DNA from: Alphaproteobacteria bacterium
GTDB lineage: Bacteria; Pseudomonadota; Alphaproteobacteria; UBA9219
Reading direction: 5' to 3'
Assembly: GCA_019233975.1 (NCBI GenBank)
Contig: JAFALY010000008.1
Span: 1-64,000, forward strand
DNA length: 64,000 nucleotides
Under the pieces are notes generated by a model. It worked only from the letters and a program-made list of their open reading frames with translations, ran no database searches and was not told the DNA's origin. A program made the position numbers and the translations under genes. Shown piece by piece: positions 19,095 through 29,489 of this stretch; position 1 is the stretch's first letter; every line of letters begins with the position of its first letter.

Positions 19095-20228
19095 ATGAAA
19101 TCAGTCGTTATCGCCGGTTACGCGCGTTCCCCTTTCTGCTTTGGCATGAAAGGCGAGCTGGCCAAGGTGCGGCCCGATGATCTGGCCGCGACCGTGGTGA
19201 AGGGGTTGATTGACCGCACCAAGGTTGACCCGGCGCAGATTGAAGATCTGCTGTTGGGTTGCGCTTTTCCCGAAGGCGAACAGGGTATGAATTTGGCCCG
19301 CATCATTGTTTTGCTGGCCGGATTGCCGCAGTCGATCGCGGGCGCCACCATCAACCGTTTCTGCGGTTCTTCGATGCAGTCCATTCATGTTGCGGCAGGC
19401 GCCATTCAAATGGATGCCGGCGATGCATTTTTGTGCGCGGGCGTCGAGTCGATGACGCGCGTGCCCATGACGGGGTTCAACCCCATGCCGCATCCGACTC
19501 TGGCCGCAAACAGCGCCGCTTATATGTCCATGGGCGTAACGGCTGAAAATGTCGCGCGCAAATACGGCATTTCCCGCAAGGATCAGGAAAACTTTGCCAT
19601 TCAGTCGCAGCTAAAGGCCGCGCAGGCCGAAGCTGCCGGACGTCTGGCGGATGAAATCGTGCCCGTCACCGCGCCGCAGGGTGTCGTGACCAAGGACGGC
19701 TGTATTCGCGGCAATACAACGGCTGAAAAACTGGCTGAACTTAAGCCCGCCTTTGAAGAAAAAGGGTCGGTAACGGCGGGCACGGCTTCGCCTTTGACAG
19801 ATGGTGCTGCGGCCACATTGGTGACGAGCGAAGAGTTTGCGCGCGCCCATAACCTGCCCATTCTTGCCCGCGTTAAATCCATTGCCGTGGCGGGCTGCGC
19901 GCCGGAAATCATGGGCATCGGCCCCGTTGCCGCGACGCGCAAGGCGTTGCAACGCGCGGGCCTGACCATCAAGGATATTGATGTCGTCGAACTGAACGAA
20001 GCCTTCGCCAGCCAGTCGCTCGCCTGCATTCGGGATCTGGAAATCGACCCGGCGCGCGTGAACCTGGACGGCGGCGCCATTGCGCTCGGCCATCCGCTCG
20101 GCGCCACCGGGGCGCGCATTACCGGCAAGGCAGCGTCTATCCTGAAACGTGAAGGCAAGAAATTCGCGCTCGCTACACAATGCATCGGCGGCGGGCAGGG
20201 CATCGCGACCATTCTTGAAGCTGTTTAA
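19095..20228 (+). CDS. fadA: Acetyl-CoA acyltransferase (thiolase)
   Basis: NRFCGSSMQSI, NLDGGAIALGHPLGATGARIT, CIGGGQGIATILE. Confidence 0.93.
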   Translation: MKSVVIAGYARSPFCFGMKGELAKVRPDDLAATVVKGLIDRTKVDPAQIEDLLLGCAFPEGEQGMNLARIIVLLAGLPQSIAGATINRFCGSSMQSIHVAAGAIQMDAGDAFLCAGVESMTRVPMTGFNPMPHPTLAANSAAYMSMGVTAENVARKYGISRKDQENFAIQSQLKAAQAEAAGRLADEIVPVTAPQGVVTKDGCIRGNTTAEKLAELKPAFEEKGSVTAGTASPLTDGAAATLVTSEEFARAHNLPILARVKSIAVAGCAPEIMGIGPVAATRKALQRAGLTIKDIDVVELNEAFASQSLACIRDLEIDPARVNLDGGAIALGHPLGATGARITGKAASILKREGKKFALATQCIGGGQGIATILEAV

Positions 20229-20243
20229 CGAAGGAACACAGCC

Positions 20244-22574
20244 ATGATCAAAAAAGTTGCTGTTATCGGCTCTGGCGTGATGGGCAGCCAGATCGCCGCG
20301 CACATAACGAATGCGGGCGTGCCGGTCGTGTTGCTGGATATCGTGTTAAAGGATAACCCGGATAAAAATTTCCTGACGAAATCAGCCCTGGAAAAATTGC
20401 AGAAGGCTGACCCCTCACCCTTTATGTTGCCGCAGAATGCGAAGCTGATCACGCCCGGTAATCTGGAAGATGATCTGGGTAAACTGGCGGATGTGGATTG
20501 GGTCATCGAAGCGGTTCTGGAAAACCCGCAGGTCAAAAGCGACCTTTACAAGAAAATTGATGGCGTGCGTAAACCGGGGTCTATCGTCTCGTCGAACACA
20601 TCGACTATACCGCTTGGCGCACTGGTCAGCGGGCAGTCCGAACAATTCGCGCGCGACTTTCTGATCACGCACTTTTTCAATCCACCCCGTTATATGCGCC
20701 TGCTTGAACTTGTGACCGGCGTCAAAACGCGCCCGGAAGCGGGGGAACTGATCCGCGACTTTTGTGACCGCAATTTGGGCAAGGGTGTGGTGGATTGCAA
20801 AGACACGCCGGGTTTTATTGCCAACCGTCTGGGCGTCTTTTTCCTGCAAACGGCGGTAAACGAAGCCATCGCCATGGACCTGACAGTCGAGGAGGTGGAC
20901 GCGATTTTCAGCAAGCCCGTTGGCATGCCAAAGACGGCTGTGTTCGGCTTGCTGGACCTGATCGGCATCGACCTGATGCCCCTCATTGCCAAAAGCTTTA
21001 TGGCCACGTTGCCTGCCGATGATATTTACCGTAAGGCGAATATCGAACACGCGCTGATCACCAAAATGATCGCGGACGGTTATACGGGGCGCAAGGGTAA
21101 GGGCGGTTTCTACCGCATGAACAAGACCGAAACCGGCAAGGTCAAGGAATCCATCAATCTGAAAACCGGCGTTTACGGGGTGTCGGAGAAAACGCGCCTG
21201 CAAACCGTCGAAAATGCAGGCAAGAATTTGCGCGTGTTGTGCGAAGCGAATGACAAGATCGGCCAATATACATGGCGCGTTCTGTCGGCGGCCCTTGGCT
21301 ATGCCGCGGCGCTGGTCCCGCAGATTGCCGACACGGTTGTGGGTGTTGATACCGGCATGCATCTGGGTTTTAACTGGAAATACGGCCCGTTTGAGTTGAT
21401 TGACCGTCTGGGCGCCGCATGGTTTGCGGAACGCTTGAAAAAAGAAGGCCGTCCTGTCCCCGTTCTGCTGGAACAAGCCGCCGCAAAAGGTGGCTTCTAT
21501 CGCGTTGAAAACGGGCGTCTCGATTTTCTGGCGACCGATGGCGCGTATCGTACCGTGCCGCGTTCGGCGGGCGTGCTGCTGCTGGAAGATGTAAAGCGCG
21601 CGACAAAGCCGATCACCAAAAATGGTTCGGCCAGCCTGTGGGATATCGGCGATGGCGTAGCCTGCCTGGAATTCCACACGAAGATGAACACCATCGACCC
21701 CGATACGCTGGCGATGGTCAAAAAGTCGGTGGATGTCGTGGCGGCCAGCGCCGGCAAATACAAAGGCCTGGTTGTCTATAACGAAGCGGATAATTTCTCA
21801 GCCGGGGCCAATCTGGGGCTGGCGCTGTTTGCGCTGAATATCGCCATGTATGGCGCGATTGATGACCTGATTAAAAAAGGTCAGGAAGCCTATCAGGCGT
21901 TGCGTTTTGCGCCGTTCCCGACAGTTGCCGCGCCGTTCGGTTTGGCACTGGGCGGCGGGTGTGAGATTACGCTGCACACTTCTGCGGTACAGGCTTATGC
22001 CGAGACCTATATTGGGCTGGTCGAAGTTGGTGTGGGCGTCATCCCCGGTTGGGGTGGCTGCGCGCAGATGCTGGGGCGCGCTTTTGCCAATAAAAAACGT
22101 TTTGGCGGACCCATTCCGCCCGTCAGCAAAGTGTTCGAAGTTGTCGGTATGGCGCGGGTCGCAAAGTCGGCGTTCGATGCGCAGGAAGTCGGCTATCTGC
22201 GCCCGACGGACGGTATCACCATGAACCGCGACCGGTTGTTGTATGACGCCAAGCAACGCGTACTGGAACTTGCCAAGGATTATAAACCGCCCGAGCCATG
22301 GACCTATAACCTGCCGGGGCCGACGGGGCGTGCCGCGCTTAATCTGGCGTTGGAAGGCTTCCGTCTTTTGGGCAAGGCGACGCCGCATGATGTGACGGTT
22401 TCCAAATCTCTCGCCTCCGTTCTGTGTGGTGGTGATCATGACCTGACCACGCCCGTGACCGAACAGGAAGTACTGGCGATGGAACACCGCGAATTTCTGG
22501 CGTTGGTCCGCACGCCGGAGACGGTCGCGCGCATCGACTATATGCTGAAGAACGGAAAGCCGCTCAGGAACTAA
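20244..22574 (+). CDS. 3-hydroxyacyl-CoA dehydrogenase / enoyl-CoA hydratase (FadN-like domain order)
   Basis: N-terminal VAVIGSGVMGSQIAAHITNAGVPVVLLDI, HFFNPPRYMRLLELV; C-terminal crotonase region ADNFSAGANLGLAL...FGLALGGGCEITLH. Confidence 0.92.
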   Translation: MIKKVAVIGSGVMGSQIAAHITNAGVPVVLLDIVLKDNPDKNFLTKSALEKLQKADPSPFMLPQNAKLITPGNLEDDLGKLADVDWVIEAVLENPQVKSDLYKKIDGVRKPGSIVSSNTSTIPLGALVSGQSEQFARDFLITHFFNPPRYMRLLELVTGVKTRPEAGELIRDFCDRNLGKGVVDCKDTPGFIANRLGVFFLQTAVNEAIAMDLTVEEVDAIFSKPVGMPKTAVFGLLDLIGIDLMPLIAKSFMATLPADDIYRKANIEHALITKMIADGYTGRKGKGGFYRMNKTETGKVKESINLKTGVYGVSEKTRLQTVENAGKNLRVLCEANDKIGQYTWRVLSAALGYAAALVPQIADTVVGVDTGMHLGFNWKYGPFELIDRLGAAWFAERLKKEGRPVPVLLEQAAAKGGFYRVENGRLDFLATDGAYRTVPRSAGVLLLEDVKRATKPITKNGSASLWDIGDGVACLEFHTKMNTIDPDTLAMVKKSVDVVAASAGKYKGLVVYNEADNFSAGANLGLALFALNIAMYGAIDDLIKKGQEAYQALRFAPFPTVAAPFGLALGGGCEITLHTSAVQAYAETYIGLVEVGVGVIPGWGGCAQMLGRAFANKKRFGGPIPPVSKVFEVVGMARVAKSAFDAQEVGYLRPTDGITMNRDRLLYDAKQRVLELAKDYKPPEPWTYNLPGPTGRAALNLALEGFRLLGKATPHDVTVSKSLASVLCGGDHDLTTPVTEQEVLAMEHREFLALVRTPETVARIDYMLKNGKPLRN

Positions 22575-22584
22575 GGAGTCTGCC

Positions 22585-24384
22585 ATGCCCATTTACAAAG
22601 CGCCTTTGGAAGATATCAAGTTTGTCCTGAACGAGGTTGTCGGTGCAGCCGATCTGGCTGGTTTGCCGGGCTATGGCGAAGCGACGCCGGAGCTTGTGGA
22701 TACCATCTTGGAAGAAGCGGCCAAAATCTGTGAAGAGGTTTTGTTTCCTCTCAATCAATCTGGCGATGCCGAAGGTTGTACCTTCGACAATGGTGCCGTC
22801 AAAACGCCTTCCGGGTTCAAGGATGCCTATCAGGTGTTCCGCGAAGGCGGATGGACCGGCTTGTCCTGCGACCCGGCCTATGGTGGGCAGGGCTTGCCGA
22901 TGCTGGTGAATTTTGTGGTCAATGAACTGGTGTGTTCGGCCAACATGTCGTTTGGCATGTATCCCGGCCTGTCACATGGCGCCTATAATGCCGTTGCAAA
23001 ACATGCCGATGACGCACTGAAAAACATCTATCTGCCGAAACTGGCGGATGGCACATGGACGGGAACCATGTGTCTGACAGAACCGCACTGTGGCACCGAT
23101 CTGGGGCTCGTCCGCACGAAGGCGGAGCCGCTCGGCAACGGCGCATTCAAAATAACGGGCACGAAAATCTTTATCTCGGCGGGGGAACATGACCTGGCCG
23201 ATAATATCATCCATCTGGTGCTGGCGCGCTTGCCGGATGCGCCGCAGGGCATACGCGGCATCAGCCTGTTTCTGGTGCCAAAGTTTATCGTCAATCCGGA
23301 TGGCTCGCTCGGCCAACGCAACGCTGCCGTGTGCGGCAGCATCGAACATAAAATGGGCATCAAGGCTTCGGCCACATGCACCATGAATTTCGACGGCGCC
23401 GTCGGCTGGCTGGTCGGCAAGCCGAACAAGGGCATGAGCGCGATGTTCACCATGATGAACGAAGCGCGTCTGGCGGTCGGTATGCAGGGGCTGGGACTGG
23501 CCGAAGTTGCCTATCAGAACGCGGTTCAATACGCGCGTGAACGTTTGCAGGGCCGCGCCCTGACGGGTGTGAAGGCGGCCGATAAACCCGCAGACCCGTT
23601 GATTGTGCATCCGGATATTCGCCGCAACCTGCTGACGATGAAGGCGCTGGTCGAAGGGTGCCGTGCGCTGGCGCTCTGGGTCGGGCATGCGCTGGATATT
23701 GAGGCGAGGCATACGGATGAGAAAATGCGGGCCGAGGCCGCTGATTTCGTCGCACTGATGATCCCCATCATCAAGGCCTTCCTGACCGATACGGGTTTTG
23801 ATGTCGCTAATCTGGGCGTGCAGATCTATGGCGGTCACGGCTATATCCGCGACCACGGCATGGAACAGTTTGTGCGCGATGCGCGCATTACGCAGATTTA
23901 CGAAGGCACAAACGGCATTCAGGCGTTGGACCTTGTCGGGCGTAAAATGCCCGAAGATTTCGGTCGCCTGATGCGGCAGTTCTTCCATCCGGTTGCCGAT
24001 TTTATGGCGGCGGAGAAAGATAATGCCGCGCTGTCTGAAATGCTGATGCCGTTCATGAGCGCATTTGGAAAATTACAACTGTCAACCGTTACCGTCGCCA
24101 CGCGCGGTTTTGGCAATCCGGATGAAGCGGCGGCTGCGGCCACCGATTACCTGCGCCTGTTCGCGCTGGTTGCGGTCGGGTTTATGTGGTTGAAGATGGC
24201 GAAGATCGCCGCCGCGCGTCTGGTGGATGCGGGCGGGGCGGGGGCGAATGCCGCGTTCTATGAAACCAAGCTGAAGACCGCGCGATATTATTTCACCAAG
24301 ATCTTGCCGCAGGTGAACGCGCTGAACATTGCCATCCTCGCAGGCGCCAAGCCGGTGATGGATATGCCCGCCGAAGCGTTTTAA
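22585..24384 (+). CDS. Acyl-CoA dehydrogenase
   Basis: MCLTEPHCGTDLG, KIFISAGEHD, QIYGGHGYIRDHGMEQFVRDARITQIYEGTNGIQALDLVGRK. Confidence 0.93.
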   Translation: MPIYKAPLEDIKFVLNEVVGAADLAGLPGYGEATPELVDTILEEAAKICEEVLFPLNQSGDAEGCTFDNGAVKTPSGFKDAYQVFREGGWTGLSCDPAYGGQGLPMLVNFVVNELVCSANMSFGMYPGLSHGAYNAVAKHADDALKNIYLPKLADGTWTGTMCLTEPHCGTDLGLVRTKAEPLGNGAFKITGTKIFISAGEHDLADNIIHLVLARLPDAPQGIRGISLFLVPKFIVNPDGSLGQRNAAVCGSIEHKMGIKASATCTMNFDGAVGWLVGKPNKGMSAMFTMMNEARLAVGMQGLGLAEVAYQNAVQYARERLQGRALTGVKAADKPADPLIVHPDIRRNLLTMKALVEGCRALALWVGHALDIEARHTDEKMRAEAADFVALMIPIIKAFLTDTGFDVANLGVQIYGGHGYIRDHGMEQFVRDARITQIYEGTNGIQALDLVGRKMPEDFGRLMRQFFHPVADFMAAEKDNAALSEMLMPFMSAFGKLQLSTVTVATRGFGNPDEAAAAATDYLRLFALVAVGFMWLKMAKIAAARLVDAGGAGANAAFYETKLKTARYYFTKILPQVNALNIAILAGAKPVMDMPAEAF

Positions 24385-24386
24385 TC

Positions 24387-25043
24387 CTACTGCGCTTTAC
24401 CGCTTCTGCCAAAGCTCGGGGGGGTGAAGGCAAAGATGTGCTGGTCAAAGCTGACATCCGTGCGTTCGTTTTCCAGATTGACGCCGGTTGTATGACCCTG
24501 TGGGTCGCGCACGCGCCATTGGCGCAGCAATAACGGCTTGTCCTCGAAGACCAATGTCAATTCACCTGCGGCTGGGTCGTCGGTCTGTACAAGCGCCATC
24601 TCCAGCTTGGCCGGGAAGCGTTTAAAGGATGTGATGGTCACGCCGCCATCCAGTTTGACCGGGTCGCGCAGGACGAATTCCGCCAGGCTCGACTGCTGGT
24701 CCACATTGGTTTGCGACTTCAGGTCATCATTCCAGATATGCACGTTGCTGCCGTCCGCGATGATGAAGTCATGGCTCGGCGGGTCATAGGTGACACGCAT
24801 TTTGCCCGGACGCTGGATGGCGATCTGGCCGCGCATCATGCCGCCCTGATCGTCAACCTGCAGAAAATCGGCCGAGATGTTTTTAAGCTGGTTCAGATAC
24901 GCCTCAATTCGCGCGATATCGGTTTTGTCCTGCGCGCTGAAATGCGGGGCTTTCGGCGCCGCATCAGTGTCGGCGGCGCGGGCGGGCAGAACCGTCATCA
25001 GGCCCGTTATCACTAAAACAGTCGCAATAATACGCATCATCAT
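24387..25043 (-). CDS. lolA: Outer-membrane lipoprotein carrier protein LolA
   Basis: Signal peptide; NISADFLQVDDQGGMMRGQIAIQRPGKMRVTYDPP; LTLVFEDKPLLLRQWRVRDPQGHTTGVNL. Confidence 0.88.
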   Translation of the reverse strand: MMMRIIATVLVITGLMTVLPARAADTDAAPKAPHFSAQDKTDIARIEAYLNQLKNISADFLQVDDQGGMMRGQIAIQRPGKMRVTYDPPSHDFIIADGSNVHIWNDDLKSQTNVDQQSSLAEFVLRDPVKLDGGVTITSFKRFPAKLEMALVQTDDPAAGELTLVFEDKPLLLRQWRVRDPQGHTTGVNLENERTDVSFDQHIFAFTPPSFGRSGKAQ

Positions 25044-25046
25044 CCC

Positions 25047-25502
25047 TTACTCATCGTTTGGTGTATCAAGAATATCCTGTATCAGGCTGCGCAACTCATC
25101 ATCAATCGGCACGGGGCGGCGTTTCTTTTTGTCGATCAACACCGACACGCTCTGGCCATAAGCGATGCCGACGCGGTCGCTGTACAGCACGTTGGTCAGC
25201 GTCAACGACGTGGTGCCGATTTTGCGTACGCCCGTACCGATTTTCAGATGCGCGGGCATATGCAATTCATGGCGGTAATTCACTTCCACCCGCGCCAGGA
25301 CGAACAGTTTGTCACCGCGCGGCCACAAGGGGGTCAGGCGCATATAAAACAGGGCGCGCGCATTTTCGAAATATTGGCTGATGGCGTTGTTGTTAACGTG
25401 GCCCAGTGGGTCCAGGTCGCTGAACCGTACCCGGTCTTCAATCCAGTGGTGGTAATGTTTGCGGTCGAACGGGTCGGTTATGGTAGTCATGTCTTCGGTC
25501 AT
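25047..25502 (-). CDS. Acyl-CoA thioesterase, hotdog fold (4HBT family)
   Basis: VRFSDLDPLGHVNNNAISQYFENAR motif. Confidence 0.85.
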   Translation of the reverse strand: MTEDMTTITDPFDRKHYHHWIEDRVRFSDLDPLGHVNNNAISQYFENARALFYMRLTPLWPRGDKLFVLARVEVNYRHELHMPAHLKIGTGVRKIGTTSLTLTNVLYSDRVGIAYGQSVSVLIDKKKRRPVPIDDELRSLIQDILDTPNDE

Positions 25503-25580
25503 GGGGCACCTGATGAAGATTGTCTTGGCCTCGTTTATTGCCTATTAAGGCCTAGAAGGCAAATAAGACAAGGATAAGGC

Positions 25581-26141
25581 ATGGCTAGGCAATTTACCGA
25601 AAGCAAGGACGGCTCTAATATTAATAAAACCCATAAACAGGCGCAGTCCACGCGCCCGCCACGGGGTTATTTCGGCGTCGGGGTTCAGGGGATCAGCAAG
25701 GGCTTTAACCTGGGCAATCTGGTGCGCACGTCGCATGCTTTCGGTGCCAGTTTCTTCTTCACAGTCGGCGCGTCCGTCAGTTATGCGGATGTTAAATCGA
25801 CCGACACGTCGCACGCCGATATTCATTTGCCGTTTTATGCCTATGATAATCTGGCCGACATGGCGCTGCCCAAAGACTGTGCGCTGGTCGGTGTTGAATT
25901 GCTGGATGAGGCGGTGGATTTGCCCAGTTTCCGCCACCCGTTGCGTGCCGCGTATGTCCTTGGCCCTGAAAAGGGCAATCTGTCCCCCGATCTTGTGAAG
26001 CGTTGCGACCATATCGTGAAAATTCCTGCCAAATTCTGCGTCAATGTGGGTATTGCCGGGGCGTTGGTGATTTATGACCGGATGATCAGCCTCGGCTCCT
26101 TTGCCGAAAGGCCCGTCAGGGTCGGTCGCCAGAAGGCGTGA
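25581..26141 (+). CDS. SpoU/TrmH-family RNA methyltransferase
   Basis: NLGNLVRTSHAFGASFFF, YVLGPEKGNLSPDLVKRCDHIVKIPAKFCVNVGIAGALVIYDR. Confidence 0.87.
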   Translation: MARQFTESKDGSNINKTHKQAQSTRPPRGYFGVGVQGISKGFNLGNLVRTSHAFGASFFFTVGASVSYADVKSTDTSHADIHLPFYAYDNLADMALPKDCALVGVELLDEAVDLPSFRHPLRAAYVLGPEKGNLSPDLVKRCDHIVKIPAKFCVNVGIAGALVIYDRMISLGSFAERPVRVGRQKA

Positions 26142-26246
26142 TAAAGCCTGTCGTAGCCCTAGCAGTCTTGGTTAACTTGTTATAGTGTTAACAAACGGCA
26201 GAAGTGATTCTGTCGGACAGTCTTTCGTTTGCTCTATCGGCTTTGC

Positions 26247-29200
26247 ATGCGCGGTAAAAAGAGTCTCTATCTTGGGCCAGTCCTGTTCGCGACCCTGGGG
26301 GTTTGCGGGGCCATGTCTGGCGTGGTGCTGGCCGAAGATGTCCCTGCTTTAACAATCGCGGCACGCGCGGGCGAACACCCCGATTTTGACCGTGTGGTGT
26401 TCGATTGGCCGCGGGATGTGCCCTATAAGGTCAAACGCGACGGCACACGCGTCACCATTCATTTCGATGCGGCTGCCAAAGTTAAATTTAACGGGTTCAA
26501 CGACCTGACCCGCGCGCTGGGTTTCCGCACTACGCAAGACGATAAAGGCAATTTGGAAGTCAGTTTTACCGTCAACGGCAAAGCCGGGTTGCATGATTTC
26601 ACCAGCGGCCATTCCATCGCCGTGGACATACAAGGCGGCGCAGCGTCATCAGCGGATGTTCCGGCGGCACCCCAAGAGGTCAAAAAGCCGCCAGCGACAG
26701 TTGCCGACAAGATACCAGCGCTGACGCCTGCAACACCGCCTGCCTCCGTGTCTGCGCCTGCTGCGGCCAAACCTGTAGCTGCTACCCCCACACCGGCCCA
26801 ATCATCGGCTACGCCTTCAGCGCCAGCCGCGCCCCCCCCTGCCGCTACACAAACCCCTGCGGTGGTCGTGTCATCATCGGTGCCGGTTGCAACAGTAGCG
26901 CCTTTGCCGACATCACTGGTGCCGGAGCCCATCAAGCCGACTGTGTCTTCGAACATGCCGGTTATTCAGCCGCCCTTGTTGGCCAAAACAGGCACACAGA
27001 CCGCGCCAAAGCCACCCGTGCAGGCACCTGCACCTGCGGCTCCTCCGGCTGCCGCACCAACAGATACCTCCAGTGTCAACAAAACCGGGCTTATTACACT
27101 ACAAGACATCACCCAGACACCCGCCTTGGTGGTGACGTTCGACCCGCACGTCGCGGCGCGTGTCGCCGTATGGCAACGTGGCGGCTATGGCTATCTGATG
27201 TTCGATCGCAAGCTGACGGTGCCGTTGGATTCTCTAATTGCGGGCCAGCCTGCGCCGCGTGTAGCACTGGAAAATGTCGATATGCCGGACGCAAACGGCT
27301 ACCGTTTTCCGGTACCGCCGGATGTGGATGTGCGCGCGACACAGTCCGGCACGTCATGGAAAATTTTTATGGCGCGGCAAATGACCGACATGCCGGTTGC
27401 CACGACTTTGGTGGCGCAACCCGACTTTGCGTTGGGCGCACGTTTCCTGTTGCCCTTGCCAGATGCGCCAAAGCCGATACCGATGACCGACCCGGTGGTG
27501 GGCGATACGCTGATTATTGTGCCGCTCAGCAAAAGCGAGGCTTTTACCATGCCGCGGCGCATGGCGGATTTTGAAATCTGGCCTGCGGCACAGGGGCTGG
27601 TTATACGTCCCCTGACGGACAAGATCCTGGTGCGCAACCTGTCGGATGGAATCGAAATTACGGCGGATGGCGGCCTGCATATGTCCAGCACCTTTGATAC
27701 GGGCGCCAGCCAGCAATCAAATGAAAAGGCGCGTGCGAGCGCTGTGGGCAAGTCCATATTTGATTTTGCCACATGGGCGGGCAAGCCGGATGAAAGCTTC
27801 ACGCAAACACGCCAGCGTTTGCAGCAGACGATCGTGGACGTGCCGGAACGCGAACGTAACCGCGCGCGTCTGGAACTGGCGCGGTTTTATTTCGCGCATG
27901 GCTATGGCGAAGAAGCCTTGTCCATGCTGACTGACCTGATCAAACAGTTGCCAGACCTTGCCGTACATACCGATTTTATGGCGTTGTATAGTGCTGCCAA
28001 AATTCTGGCCTACCGTCCCGAAGAGGGCATTAAGGACCTTAACAACGACGTTTTCGCCAACCAGCCGGAAATCGATTTGTGGCTTGGCGTCGGTTATGCC
28101 GAAATGCGTGACTGGAAATCGGCGGAAGAAAAATTCTCGGTCAACGAAGCTATCTTGTCCGGTTATCCGGAACCTTTCTACTCGCGTTTCTCTGTACTGG
28201 CGATTGAATCGGCACTGGCAGCGGGGCGCGACCGCGAAGCGGCGGACTGGCTTGATCGGCTGGAAACAGACAACCACACACAGGAAATTCAGCCCGCGAT
28301 TGAATATTTGCACGGTGTTTTGCATGCCCGTTCTGGCCGCGCGCGCGCGGCAGAGCAAAGCTGGAAAGACGTCATGCAAAGCAATGACAGGCTTTACAAG
28401 GTGCGCGCTGAGTTGGCCTTGATCGACCTTGGCGTGGCCGATAATTCGCTGACCCCGGCGCAGGCCGCCGAACGGCTGGAGGCGCTGCGCTTCGGTTGGC
28501 GCGGCGACACGCTGGAACTGGATATCCTGCATCGTCTGGGCCAATTTTACATTCAGGCAAAGAATGTGAAGCAGGGCATGAATGTCCTTAATCAGGCCAT
28601 TCATTTGTATCCTGACGTCTATATGGCTGGCAAAATCAAACAGGAAATGTCGCAGACTTTCCATGACGTCTTCCTGACGGATCTGGGACAGAGTCTGTCG
28701 CCGTTAGAAGCATTGACGCTGTATCAGCAATATCATGACCTGATGCCGACGGGTGATGACGGCATTGCCGTGATGCGTAATCTGGCCGAGCGTCTGATTG
28801 CGATTGACCTCCTGGATCAGGCCGCCGGTCTTCTGGATGATCTGGCCCGCAATAAACTGACGGGTAAAGAAAAGGCGAAAGCCAGTTCACGTCTGGCGGC
28901 GGTACGGTTGCTTGACCACCATCCTGAGCAGGCGCTCGAAGCGCTCGATATCGGCAATGGTGAATTTCTGCCCGCCGACATGCAGCATGAACGCTTGTTG
29001 CTGCGCGCCAAGGCGCTGTCTGACCTGCATCGCGATGACGAAGCGTTGGGCCTGCTGCGTGACAACAACCGCGAATCCGCAAAATTGCTGCGCGCCGATA
29101 TCAGCGCGCACGCCCGTGACTGGCCCGCGACGGCCGCCGCTTTGCTGGAACTTATCGGTCCGCCGCCGAAGCCGGGTGAGGTTCTGTCGCATGATCAGGC

Positions 29201-29477
29201 TGACTGGCTCGTACGTGCCGCCACGGCCTATGCCCTTGCCGGTAACCAGACCGCGCTGGATAAGCTGGTGATCGACTATGGCGCGGCCATGGCCGGAACA
29301 CAGCAATATGATACGTTCCGTGTCCTGAGCCAGCCGGAAATTAACGGCCAGTTGAAAAACATAACGGCGGCACAGTCTAATTTGTCGCAGGTTGATTTGT
29401 TCCAGGGCTTCCTGAACAGTTACCGCACGCCGTCCGGCACCACGCCACCAGCGGGAGCTGGAGTGAAGGTGAAGTAG
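26247..29477 (+). CDS. Large secreted TPR-repeat protein with Pro/Ala-rich linker
   Basis: Signal peptide; long P/A-rich segment (about aa 140-280); multiple TPR-like helices in the C-terminal half. Confidence 0.75.
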   Translation: MRGKKSLYLGPVLFATLGVCGAMSGVVLAEDVPALTIAARAGEHPDFDRVVFDWPRDVPYKVKRDGTRVTIHFDAAAKVKFNGFNDLTRALGFRTTQDDKGNLEVSFTVNGKAGLHDFTSGHSIAVDIQGGAASSADVPAAPQEVKKPPATVADKIPALTPATPPASVSAPAAAKPVAATPTPAQSSATPSAPAAPPPAATQTPAVVVSSSVPVATVAPLPTSLVPEPIKPTVSSNMPVIQPPLLAKTGTQTAPKPPVQAPAPAAPPAAAPTDTSSVNKTGLITLQDITQTPALVVTFDPHVAARVAVWQRGGYGYLMFDRKLTVPLDSLIAGQPAPRVALENVDMPDANGYRFPVPPDVDVRATQSGTSWKIFMARQMTDMPVATTLVAQPDFALGARFLLPLPDAPKPIPMTDPVVGDTLIIVPLSKSEAFTMPRRMADFEIWPAAQGLVIRPLTDKILVRNLSDGIEITADGGLHMSSTFDTGASQQSNEKARASAVGKSIFDFATWAGKPDESFTQTRQRLQQTIVDVPERERNRARLELARFYFAHGYGEEALSMLTDLIKQLPDLAVHTDFMALYSAAKILAYRPEEGIKDLNNDVFANQPEIDLWLGVGYAEMRDWKSAEEKFSVNEAILSGYPEPFYSRFSVLAIESALAAGRDREAADWLDRLETDNHTQEIQPAIEYLHGVLHARSGRARAAEQSWKDVMQSNDRLYKVRAELALIDLGVADNSLTPAQAAERLEALRFGWRGDTLELDILHRLGQFYIQAKNVKQGMNVLNQAIHLYPDVYMAGKIKQEMSQTFHDVFLTDLGQSLSPLEALTLYQQYHDLMPTGDDGIAVMRNLAERLIAIDLLDQAAGLLDDLARNKLTGKEKAKASSRLAAVRLLDHHPEQALEALDIGNGEFLPADMQHERLLLRAKALSDLHRDDEALGLLRDNNRESAKLLRADISAHARDWPATAAALLELIGPPPKPGEVLSHDQADWLVRAATAYALAGNQTALDKLVIDYGAAMAGTQQYDTFRVLSQPEINGQLKNITAAQSNLSQVDLFQGFLNSYRTPSGTTPPAGAGVKVK

Positions 29478-29489
29478 AATAGCTGTCAG

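Noticed and set aside
20415-21677. 420 aa antisense ORF inside the fadN-like gene
   Set aside because: Shadow ORF caused by codon bias opposite a clear enzyme gene; Arg/Gln/His-rich composition with no motifs
22972-23988. 338 aa antisense ORF within the acyl-CoA dehydrogenase gene
   Set aside because: Shadow ORF; sense strand is unequivocal
27717-28664. 315 aa antisense ORF within the TPR protein gene
   Set aside because: Shadow ORF; sense strand gives repeat-containing protein with signal peptide
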